A stretch of 61,398 nucleotides of DNA, from assembly GCA_017052515.1 (NCBI GenBank), contig JAFHKR010000033.1, positions 1 to 61,398 on the forward strand, given 5' to 3'. Shown piece after piece: positions 55,652-61,398 of this stretch (within the stretch, counting starts at the first letter, position 1; each line of letters begins with the position of its first letter). The notes below the pieces were generated by a model. It saw only the letters and a program-made list of their open reading frames with translations, ran no database searches and had not been told where the DNA came from. Source of the DNA: Fictibacillus nanhaiensis (GTDB lineage Bacteria; Bacillota; Bacilli; Bacillales; Fictibacillaceae). The position numbers and the translations under genes were made by a program.

Positions 55652-55782
55652 GCGTCTGATTAGGAAAGATTGGGTCTAATTCCGGAACTATTAAGCCTGA
55701 TCGAGGAAAATTGAGTCTTAATCCAAATAATTAAGTCTAAATTAAAAATAATTAAGTCGAAATCAGAAAAATTAAGTCTAAC
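55652..55782. repeat. Island E: 20/21-bp-phased ATTAAGTCTAA repeats
   Basis: The GTCT/GCCT/GTCG core occurs at 55654, 55674, 55695, 55715, 55735, 55756 and 55776, with intervals 20, 21, 20, 20, 21 and 20 bp. Most units read ATTAAGTCTAA. The form AATTAAGTCG (55750-55759) is the reverse complement of CGACTTAATT in island A. Seven units make it the longest of the six islands. Confidence 0.85.
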
Positions 55783-55851
55783 GGCTGATCCAATTTGGTT
55801 CTACATATATCCCCGCCACAAGCAGTAAGGTTATTCCCATCTTTTATGAAG

Positions 55852-55880
55852 TGTCGTGTAGACATCTCTGGAGAAAATAA
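55852..55880 (+). promoter_or_regulatory. L13-leader-like fragment upstream of ybaK
   Basis: CGTGTAGACATCTCTGGAGA here differs at only 3 of 20 positions from CGTGTAGATATCTCGGGAAA in the rplM leader 1.2 kb upstream. The 5' half of that leader (TCGTCCAC) is not evident. It may be a decayed duplication or an independent element. Confidence 0.35.
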
Positions 55881-55919
55881 TGATATGGAAAACACAACAC
55901 GATGAAAGGGGAGGTAATC

Positions 55920-56360
55920 ATGGCAATCGTTTTAAACAACTTTAAAGAAAAGCAGCGCTTCAAAAAAGAAACGTTCGAGCGAAAGGTACTTCGGGACTTA
56001 TCCTTGGCAACTATAAAAAAAGAATTTCAGCGTTTGTTTCAACCATTTTTTCAATACTCGCTTCTTTATCAGAACGATATTGAGGATGCGTGCATCGACA
56101 TGGCGATCGATTCTTATCTTTTAGGAGCAGGTTATAGCCGGTTTGCGTATCACGGGGAAACGTTGGAAAAGATTAAAGAACGGGCATATGCTAAACAAAA
56201 GGCAATCGCAGACGGTCTTTTTGAATATTGGCAGTTCTGGTGCTGGGGAACAGAGATGATGATGGAATCTCTTCATCTTTGCTGTGAGGCATTCGTTCAT
56301 ATCTGGTGGATGGAAGGCTATAAAAACGGTGAAAAACGCTACCGCATGAAGCTACAATAA
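55920..56360 (+). CDS. ybaK: DUF2521-family protein YbaK
   Basis: A 146-residue protein rich in aromatic residues and helix formers (FWCWGTEMMMESLHLCCEAF, HIWWMEGYKNGEKRYRMKL), with no known catalytic motif. In B. subtilis the homologue precedes cwlD and its function is unknown. The ATG at 55920 follows GGGGAGG at 7 bases. The ATG at 55902 would lie before that site. cwlD follows after 65 bp. Confidence 0.85.
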   Translation: MAIVLNNFKEKQRFKKETFERKVLRDLSLATIKKEFQRLFQPFFQYSLLYQNDIEDACIDMAIDSYLLGAGYSRFAYHGETLEKIKERAYAKQKAIADGLFEYWQFWCWGTEMMMESLHLCCEAFVHIWWMEGYKNGEKRYRMKLQ

Positions 56361-56425
56361 TCAGTTATAAATTTCTTCTTGTCCCATATACATAATGTTA
56401 TATGGCTTGTATAGGGGGACGAAAC

Positions 56426-57151
56426 ATGAAGAAGTGGGTGAAGGGAGCCGCATTTGCACTTGGATGCGCAGTCCTTATCTTTATTTTCACCTATCATTTT
56501 TTAGATGATGATTCGTGGCGATCGTGGAACATGCCACTCTCTGGGAAGATTATCGTTCTCGACCCAGGTCATGGGGGAGCTGACGGTGGTGCGGTTGGTG
56601 ATGGAGAAGTTCTTGAAAAGGAAATCGCGTTAAACATTTCCGTTCTGCTTCGAGATTATTTACAAGAAGCGGGAGCACTCGTTATCATGACACGAGAGAC
56701 GGACACTGATCTCGCAAACGAGGGAACAAAAAAATTACGTCATCGCAAGTATGAAGATTTAAAAGAACGAAAACGAATTATTAACGAAAATCATGCGGAC
56801 TTATTCATTTCGATTCATCTCAATTCTTTGCCTTCATCCCGGTGGAGAGGCGCTCAAGTCTTTTATCATCCTGGAAAAGAAGACGGCGAAGCGGTATCTA
56901 AATTTATTCAAGATGAAATCAAGAGAAATTTAAACAATACGAACCGATTCGCAAAATCCATAGAAGGTCTATACTTGCTTCGAACGGCCGAAGTACCTGG
57001 AGCGCTAGTCGAAGTCGGCTTCTTATCCAATCCATCAGAACGTGAGCTGTTAAAAACAGAGTCGTACCAGAAAAGTATAGCGGCATCGATCTACCAAGGG
57101 ATGCTGCGCTTTTATACAAATGAAACCCCACCAGCATCTCCTCTTGATTAG
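56426..57151 (+). CDS. cwlD: N-acetylmuramoyl-L-alanine amidase CwlD
   Basis: CwlD acts with PdaA to form muramic-delta-lactam in the spore cortex, which germination enzymes recognise. The first ~25 residues include a membrane anchor/signal (GAAFALGCAVLIFIFTYHFL). The Amidase_3 zinc site is intact: His in DPGHGG, Glu in EKEIALN, His in SIHLNS, and catalytic Glu in LVEVGFLSNP. The ATG at 56426 follows AGGGGGAC, giving 241 residues. An upstream start at 56402 is rejected. Confidence 0.95.
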   Translation: MKKWVKGAAFALGCAVLIFIFTYHFLDDDSWRSWNMPLSGKIIVLDPGHGGADGGAVGDGEVLEKEIALNISVLLRDYLQEAGALVIMTRETDTDLANEGTKKLRHRKYEDLKERKRIINENHADLFISIHLNSLPSSRWRGAQVFYHPGKEDGEAVSKFIQDEIKRNLNNTNRFAKSIEGLYLLRTAEVPGALVEVGFLSNPSERELLKTESYQKSIAASIYQGMLRFYTNETPPASPLD

Positions 57152-57165
57152 AGGGGGTGTTTTTT
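57135..57165 (+). terminator. cwlD terminator
   Basis: CATCTCCTCT (57135-57144) pairs with AGAGGGGGTG (57150-57159), with two G-U pairs, followed by T6. The stem overlaps the last codons of cwlD. Confidence 0.88.
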
Positions 57166-57205
57166 ATTGCGTTTTAGCTGCTCGCTTTCGGGGCGGAAAA
57201 CCTGG

Positions 57206-57320
57206 AGTGGACAGTAAAAATACCGAAGTGGACAGTAAAAGTGTAAAAGTGGACAGTAAAATTCGAAAAGTGGACAGTAAAATTCGAAAAGTGGACAGTA
57301 TTTTCATAAAAGTCTACAGT
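57206..57320. repeat. Island F: six exact 21-bp-phased AGTGGACAGT repeats
   Basis: AGTGGACAGT occurs at 57206, 57227, 57248, 57269 and 57290, with AGTCTACAGT at 57311, every step exactly 21 bp. Two units also share AAAATTCGAAA. The array is open in one plus-strand frame as a heptapeptide series (VDSKNTE, VDSKSVK, VDSKIRK ...), but without a ribosome binding site or recognisable start. It lies between the cwlD terminator and the salA promoter. Confidence 0.92.
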
Positions 57321-57408
57321 TAGTGCTCATACCTACCGTAGCGGGCCTCCTCGCTTGAGCAAAATTACACATCTAAAAAACCGCTTACATGATTGTCGGT
57401 GGGGGTTG

Positions 57409-57417
57409 TGATATACT
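57409..57417 (+). promoter_or_regulatory. Extended -10 promoter of salA
   Basis: TGATATACT contains TG-N-TATACT, an extended -10 element. A good -35 is not seen at the usual spacing. It lies 35 bp before the chosen start. Confidence 0.5.
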
Positions 57418-57451
57418 GAAAAGGAATTTTACAGGTAAAGGATGTGTCTAT

Positions 57452-58501
57452 GTGCTTACAGAAGAAAAAGTCATCGAGCTGTTAGGTCCTATTCAAGACC
57501 CTTATTTACATAAAAGCATGGTCGACTCTGGAAGTATCCGTGAGTTGAAGATCAAAGAAGGATATGTGGGGCTGAAGATCGGCTTAGCACATACAGGAAC
57601 ACCGGAACAAATGCAGCTGCAGCAGCAGATCGTTCAAGTGTTGAAAAACGCAGGAGTGGAATCTGTCGGACTTCGTTTTGAGAAAAGAGACGACATTACG
57701 GCTGTGAACCCTAGTGAAGCGGGAGCGCAGAGTGCACCAACGACTCTTCTTTCCGAAAACAGCAAGACACAATTTATCGCGATCGCTAGTGGTAAAGGCG
57801 GAGTTGGAAAATCAACGGTATCTGTCAACTTAGCTGTTGCTCTTGCAAGGCTTGGAAAAAAGGTCGGATTGATCGATGCTGATATTTACGGATTTAGTGT
57901 CCCAGATATGATGGGAATTACTGAGCGTCCGAAAGTAAAAGGCGATCGCATCTTTCCTGTTGAACGTTTTGATGTAAAAGTCATATCCATGGCATTTTTC
58001 GTTGAAGATAACGCACCTGTTATCTGGCGCGGGCCGATGCTCGGGAAGATGCTTATGAATTTTTTTAGCGAAGTAGAATGGGGAGATCTAGATTATGTTC
58101 TTCTAGACTTACCACCAGGTACAGGTGACGTGGCTTTGGATGTTCACAAGATGCTTCCGAAGTGTAAAGAAGTAATCGTAACAACACCTCATGCTACAGC
58201 AGCTTTCGTAGCAGCACGTGCAGGAACGATGGCAATCAAGACCAACCATGAAGTTCTTGGTATCGTAGAGAACATGTCCTACTTCCAAAGCGGGTCTACA
58301 GGTGAGAAGGAATACGTATTCGGTAAAGACGGCGGAAAACGTTTAGCGGAAGAGTTGAATGTGCCGTTGCTCGGCCAAATACCGCTTGGTCAACCTGAGA
58401 TAAAAGAAGATGATTTTGCGCCGAGTGTGTATGAACAAACACATCCGATCGGTGAACATTATATTCAGATGGCAAAGAAAATCATTGATAAAACAAACTA
58501 A
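57452..58501 (+). CDS. salA: Mrp-family P-loop ATPase SalA
   Basis: SalA represses scoC in B. subtilis and so derepresses secreted proteases; the family (Mrp/NBP35) also includes Fe-S cluster carriers. An N-terminal MIP18-like domain (about 1-95) is followed by the deviant Walker A GKGGVGKST (114-122), DADIYGFSVPDMMG and LDLPPGTGDVALD. No CxxC follows ENMSYFQSG, so cluster binding like that of Mrp is doubtful. The GTG at 57452 lies about 9 bases after AAAGGA and fits the family start. The frame opening at 57389 would include the promoter. This gives 349 residues. Confidence 0.93.
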   Translation: MLTEEKVIELLGPIQDPYLHKSMVDSGSIRELKIKEGYVGLKIGLAHTGTPEQMQLQQQIVQVLKNAGVESVGLRFEKRDDITAVNPSEAGAQSAPTTLLSENSKTQFIAIASGKGGVGKSTVSVNLAVALARLGKKVGLIDADIYGFSVPDMMGITERPKVKGDRIFPVERFDVKVISMAFFVEDNAPVIWRGPMLGKMLMNFFSEVEWGDLDYVLLDLPPGTGDVALDVHKMLPKCKEVIVTTPHATAAFVAARAGTMAIKTNHEVLGIVENMSYFQSGSTGEKEYVFGKDGGKRLAEELNVPLLGQIPLGQPEIKEDDFAPSVYEQTHPIGEHYIQMAKKIIDKTN

Positions 58502-58505
58502 AGAA

Positions 58506-58540
58506 AAAAGCCTTCCGAGTGTCGGGAGGCTTTTATTGTG
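58506..58540. terminator. Bidirectional terminator between salA and gerD
   Basis: AAAAGCCTTCCG (58506-58517) pairs with CGGGAGGCTTTT (58523-58534), with A- and T-runs at either end, so it can stop both the plus-strand salA and the minus-strand gerD transcripts. It overlaps the gerD stop codon by 2 bases. Confidence 0.92.
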
Positions 58541-59156
58541 GGCTCGTTGAATCTTGTTGTTGTTGTCCACCGCCGGATGAAGCTTCTTTTCCTTTTTTAG
58601 AAATGGATTGATCAATTTCTTCATGAGCCACTTTCTTTAACATTTCTTGAATCTGTGCTTGTACGATTGGACTCTCGAACGTTTCAAGCATCACTTTTTT
58701 CATTTCTTTTCTAACAGGCTGTGTATCCACAAGAGATAATAACTTCTCTGCAATTTGTGGATTTTGCATGATTTTCATCACTTCTGCTTGATACTGTGGG
58801 TCTTTCATAAGATCCTTCATCAACTTCTCGTGTTCTTTTCGCATACTTTTTGCAAAAGCTACTGAGAACTTCGGATCTTTAAAAAGGGTCTGCCAAAACT
58901 TCTGACCTTTTTCAGAAAGAAGCTGCTTTTCAATCGTCTGTTTGATGACTTCTTGATCAATAAGTATGTCTTGTTGAATTTCTTTATCAGATAACACTTC
59001 TTTGATGGCTTTCTTTCCTTCATCTGTCTTCAATAGATCGACAAGCATCTTTTTTGTTGCTTCGTAATCGACCTGAGAACTGCCTTGGGCTTCTTGAGCA
59101 CAGCCCGAAAGAGCAGCAAGAGAGATACAAAAGAGAAAAATGTATATTTTTTTCAA
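58533..59156 (-). CDS. gerD: Spore germination lipoprotein GerD
   Basis: GerD is a forespore-made lipoprotein that clusters nutrient germinant receptors into the germinosome. The signal peptide KKIYIFLFCISLAALSGC has the lipobox LSGC with Cys19. The mature part is helical and charged, with a Gly/Gln-rich tail as in the family. I choose the TTG at 59156, 5 bases after GGAGGAGG, over an upstream ATG at 59213 that would place 19 residues ahead of the signal peptide. This gives 207 residues. It is convergent with salA and divergent from kbaA. Confidence 0.93.
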   Translation of the reverse strand: MKKIYIFLFCISLAALSGCAQEAQGSSQVDYEATKKMLVDLLKTDEGKKAIKEVLSDKEIQQDILIDQEVIKQTIEKQLLSEKGQKFWQTLFKDPKFSVAFAKSMRKEHEKLMKDLMKDPQYQAEVMKIMQNPQIAEKLLSLVDTQPVRKEMKKVMLETFESPIVQAQIQEMLKKVAHEEIDQSISKKGKEASSGGGQQQQDSTSPQ

Positions 59157-59304
59157 AGTAATTCCTCCTCCTTTCAAGTTGAGCTCGATACTAATAGGAT
59201 TGATTTTTAGCACGTATTTATACTGGTTATTTAAAGGAAAACTGGCAATTTAAAAAAGACATTGGTACAATCGTTACGGAGCATGTTAGAGGGGGAAAAC
59301 AAGC

Positions 59305-59925
59305 GTGAAAATTAGAAGTTGGATCTTTTTATTTTTTACCACATTGTTAATTGGGATTGTTAGTGCAATCACAGTTGGTCTTATATTAAAGTTTCCGGAA
59401 GACAGCAGTGCTTTAGAAGTTCTTCTATATATTTTTGGATTGATCGGTTTCGGTGCGTTGTTCAGTGTATTTAGTCAGATGGGCTTTTTTGCATATTTAA
59501 CCGTTCATCGCTTTGGACTTGGTATCTTTAAAAGTCATCGTCTTTGGAATGGTGTACAACTTGTATTGATTGCAGTCGTTCTGTTCGATCTGTTCTATTT
59601 ACGATATACATCCTTTCACAAAGAAGGCGACAGCCTCATTAACTACATTCTTATTCCGTTAGCGATTTTAATCTACGGATTGATCATTGCATATGTAAAA
59701 GTAAAACAAACATCGAATGTAGCATTCATACCAACGCTTTTCTTTATCACAGTCGTCACCATTTTAGAGTGGGTGCCGGTGTTAAAAGAAAACAATACTC
59801 TTTCGCTTTGGATGGGCTTTGTTCCGATCATGCTTTGTAATACGTATCAAATTTTAATGCTGCACCGACTTTTGCAGTCTAACCAATCTAAATCGTCTAA
59901 ACAAACAAAGCCCACTGCCTTATAG
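59305..59925 (+). CDS. kbaA: KinB-signalling pathway activation protein KbaA
   Basis: KbaA is an integral membrane protein required for KinB to start the sporulation phosphorelay. The 206-residue protein has about six hydrophobic segments (from WIFLFFTTLLIGIVSAITV) and a short charged C-terminal tail. The start is GTG (59305) after GAGGGGGA. It is convergent with pdaB through a shared terminator. The identification rests on topology, length and position between gerD and pdaB. Confidence 0.9.
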   Translation: MKIRSWIFLFFTTLLIGIVSAITVGLILKFPEDSSALEVLLYIFGLIGFGALFSVFSQMGFFAYLTVHRFGLGIFKSHRLWNGVQLVLIAVVLFDLFYLRYTSFHKEGDSLINYILIPLAILIYGLIIAYVKVKQTSNVAFIPTLFFITVVTILEWVPVLKENNTLSLWMGFVPIMLCNTYQILMLHRLLQSNQSKSSKQTKPTAL

Positions 59926-59939
59926 GCAGGGGCTTTTTT
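59907..59939. terminator. Bidirectional terminator between kbaA and pdaB
   Basis: AAAGCCC-A-CTGCCT pairs with AGGCAG-GGGCTTT, ending in T6. The minus strand also ends in a T-run. Confidence 0.9.
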
Positions 59940-59942
59940 ATA

Positions 59943-60704
59943 TCAGTTAACCTCTTTACTGTTAGCTTCCGTGTTCGCGATCATCTCACTTACACTTACA
60001 AATTTAAATCCATCGTCACGTAGTTTATCGATAATCGTAGGAAGTGCTTTGTGCGTTTGCTTAACAGAATCAGATGCATGGAGTAAGATAATGTCGCCAG
60101 CTTTCGTCTTATCGGTAGCTGTCGTCACAATACGATCTACGCCAGGATTTTTCCAATCTTTCGTATCGATGCTCCAATGAACGACCGTATGGTTGAGATC
60201 CTCAGAGATGTTCAGGACACGCTCATCAAAATTCCCATTAGGCGGACGGATAAGAGAAGTCATTTTTCCAGATACCTTTTTAATCTTTTCCTGAGCTAAA
60301 AGAATATCTCTTTTGATCTGTTTGTCTTCCCAATCGGTATAACTTTTGTATTGATACCCAAGACTTGCTACTTCATGACCATCTTTTACAATTCGTTCAA
60401 CGATCTCAGGGTGTCGTTCAGCCCAAGCGGCGGATATGAAAAAAGTGCAATTTTTGACGCCTTTGTCCTTTAAGACATCCAAGATTGGTGTAACACGCTT
60501 ATCGCCCCAGCTGATATCAAACGTAAGAGAGACTTTGTTTCCTTGGTCTTCTCCCTTATAAATTGCTCGTGGTCCATCTTTAGATGAAAATACAGATAAT
60601 TGCTGCTGCCCTACAAAAGCAAGTGAAGCAGCAAAGAAAGCAGCAAATACAACAACCATGTATTGTTTTACTTTCTTGCCGTTAATAACAAAGAAAAATT
60701 TCAT
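59943..60704 (-). CDS. pdaB: Polysaccharide deacetylase PdaB
   Basis: PdaB is a sporulation-specific NodB-fold deacetylase needed for stable spores. An N-terminal membrane segment (MVVVFAAFFAASLAFVG) is followed by the NodB motifs: LTFDISWGD (motif 1, with Ser-Trp where TFDD is usual, as in other PdaB proteins), IRPPNGNF (motif 3), VVHWSIDTKDWKNPG (motif 4) and IILLHASDS (motif 5). Motif 2, normally HxxxH, reads as GYQYKSY here, so metal binding may be weaker or absent. The 253-residue length fits. Confidence 0.93.
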   Translation of the reverse strand: MKFFFVINGKKVKQYMVVVFAAFFAASLAFVGQQQLSVFSSKDGPRAIYKGEDQGNKVSLTFDISWGDKRVTPILDVLKDKGVKNCTFFISAAWAERHPEIVERIVKDGHEVASLGYQYKSYTDWEDKQIKRDILLAQEKIKKVSGKMTSLIRPPNGNFDERVLNISEDLNHTVVHWSIDTKDWKNPGVDRIVTTATDKTKAGDIILLHASDSVKQTHKALPTIIDKLRDDGFKFVSVSEMIANTEANSKEVN

Positions 60705-60739
60705 AATATCATCTACCCCCTGTCCATCTTCCTTACAAA

Positions 60740-60769
60740 ATATCTATGATAAAAGGGACAAGATATACC
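60740..60769 (-). promoter_or_regulatory. Possible SigE-type promoter of pdaB
   Basis: On the minus strand, GGTATAT (complement of 60763-60769) and CATAGATAT (complement of 60740-60748) are 14 bp apart. They resemble the SigE -35 (ATATT) and -10 (CATACA-T) boxes. A mother-cell promoter would fit pdaB. Confidence 0.35.
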
Positions 60770-60877
60770 GAAAATTTAGACATTCGTAAAAAATAATAAC
60801 TCCTACTTTTCATGGCCATAATGGTAAAAGAAAAAAACTTAGCGGGGTGTCGTCCATTGTCTTTGGTAGGAGTGCTA

Positions 60878-61081
60878 TTGAATCACCAAGAACTTCATGA
60901 ATTTGAGTATGTGTTAAAAAAGGAGATGGAGGAACTAAGGTTTGATCTAGAAGATCAAAAGATAGATGCTATCGTTAAATCCGTTTTAGAAGAGAGATAT
61001 CAGATCATTTACCGTTTATTCTGTAGGTTCGCTAAGCCTTCAGATTGCAGAAGGTATTTGAGGCGAAAACAAAGAAATTAA
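60878..61081 (+). CDS. Small charged hypothetical protein next to the rRNA operon
   Basis: The frame is open from an ATG at 60812, but that codon has no ribosome binding site. A TTG at 60878, 5 bases after TAGGAG, is the likelier start and gives about 67 residues, beginning with NHQELHEFEYVLKKEMEEL. The product is helical, rich in Glu, Lys and Arg, with a basic end (YLRRKQRN). I do not recognise a named family with certainty, although similar small proteins occur in Bacillus. It ends 19 bp before the rRNA promoter. Confidence 0.6.
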   Translation: MNHQELHEFEYVLKKEMEELRFDLEDQKIDAIVKSVLEERYQIIYRLFCRFAKPSDCRRYLRRKQRN

Positions 61082-61099
61082 CTTTTTTTCAAAAAACTA

Positions 61100-61129
61100 T
61101 TGACCATATTATCTAGAAGATGGTATATT
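61100..61129 (+). promoter_or_regulatory. rRNA promoter P1
   Basis: TTGACC (61100-61105) and TATATT (61124-61129) with an 18-bp spacer; the first of two tandem rRNA operon promoters. Confidence 0.85.
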
Positions 61130-61198
61130 ACTTCTTGTCGCTTTTACAGCGGCTCAAACAAACGAAATAAACAAAATAAGAATCACTAAAAAAAGCGG

Positions 61199-61228
61199 TT
61201 GACATCAACTAGGCAACGGTGGTATCTT
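61199..61228 (+). promoter_or_regulatory. rRNA promoter P2
   Basis: TTGACA (61199-61204) and TATCTT (61223-61228) with an 18-bp spacer, 99 bp after P1. Tandem P1/P2 is the Bacillus rRNA pattern, with growth-rate control through the initiating nucleotide. Confidence 0.8.
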
Positions 61229-61264
61229 ATAAAAGTCGCCAAAACGAGCGACACACGAAACACA

Positions 61265-61290
61265 CAGTTCTTTGAAAACTGAACAAAAGA
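61265..61290 (+). promoter_or_regulatory. rRNA leader antitermination box (boxA-like)
   Basis: The CAGTTCTTTGAAAACTGAAC segment matches the boxA-like leader sequence of Bacillus rRNA operons, bound by NusB-S10 (rpsJ is at 35.9 kb here). Confidence 0.7.
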
Positions 61291-61350
61291 AATAGGTAAG
61301 GAATTAAGAATTAATTCCGTCAGTTTTAAAACTAGAGCAAGACAAACACT

Positions 61351-61398
<48 letters not shown>

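Noticed and set aside
57120-57323. Gene with VDSK heptapeptide repeats
   Set aside because: Its first part lies inside cwlD in another frame and there is no ribosome binding site. The frame is open because the repeat step is 21 bp. Kept only as an idea under island F.

Overview
The window is a chromosomal segment of a low-GC Gram-positive endospore former of the Bacillaceae. The evidence is the gene order (ctsR-mcsAB-clpC ... sigH ... rpoBC ... ribosomal protein superoperon ... ybaK-cwlD-salA-gerD-kbaA-pdaB), which matches the Bacillus subtilis layout almost gene for gene, the sporulation and germination genes gerD, kbaA, cwlD and pdaB, strong AAGGAGG ribosome binding sites, and TTGACA/TATAAT promoters. 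The genus cannot be fixed from the sequence alone. A relative such as Fictibacillus is possible but is only a guess.

Layout. The window opens in the 3' part of a 5S rRNA and closes in the first bases of a 16S rRNA on the same strand, so it is the complete interval between two rRNA operons. 1-0.94 kb: rRNA terminator and a gene-poor spacer. 0.94-5.5 kb: CtsR-controlled heat-shock operon ctsR-mcsA-mcsB-clpC. 6-16.8 kb: radA, disA, yacL, the isoprenoid genes ispD and ispF, gltX, a cysteine T-box ahead of cysE-cysS, then mrnC, rlmB and rae1. 16.9-17.6 kb: sigH. 18.2-22.7 kb: rpmG, secE, nusG, rplK, rplA, rplJ, rplL, ybxB. 23-35 kb: rpoB, rpoC, the L7Ae-like gene, rpsL, rpsG, fusA, tuf. 35.9-50.9 kb: the S10/spc/alpha superoperon from rpsJ to rplQ, including secY, adk, map, infA and rpoA. 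51.3-55.6 kb: ECF transporter module, truA, rplM, rpsI. 55.9-60.7 kb: ybaK, cwlD, salA, gerD (minus), kbaA, pdaB (minus). 60.8-61.4 kb: a small hypothetical ORF and the double rRNA promoter.

Most of this region supplies the machinery for transcription, translation and protein export, and growth-rate control is visible in the leaders. These include an L10 leader with terminator, an L13-type leader, a probable L1 target between rplK and rplA, structured leaders before rpsJ, rpsL, rpoA and rpoB, and the cysteine T-box. The genes themselves are ordinary, full-length and in conserved order. I see no frameshifted core gene and no clear foreign gene.

The unusual content is between the genes. (1) Six intergenic islands consist of short degenerate words repeated every 21 bp, or every 20-21 bp. 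Each island has its own word, yet two word families recur in opposite orientation far apart. I know of no description of these arrays, and they are my best candidate for something undescribed. (2) Six copies of a ~130-bp structured element bounded by GTTGATT/AATCAAC lie between transcription units or inside one leader. There are two loop subtypes, and one copy is split by a second, ~100-nt hairpin element. Several start codons have been moved from the longest ORF to match ribosome binding sites and family N-termini; this is stated in each entry.
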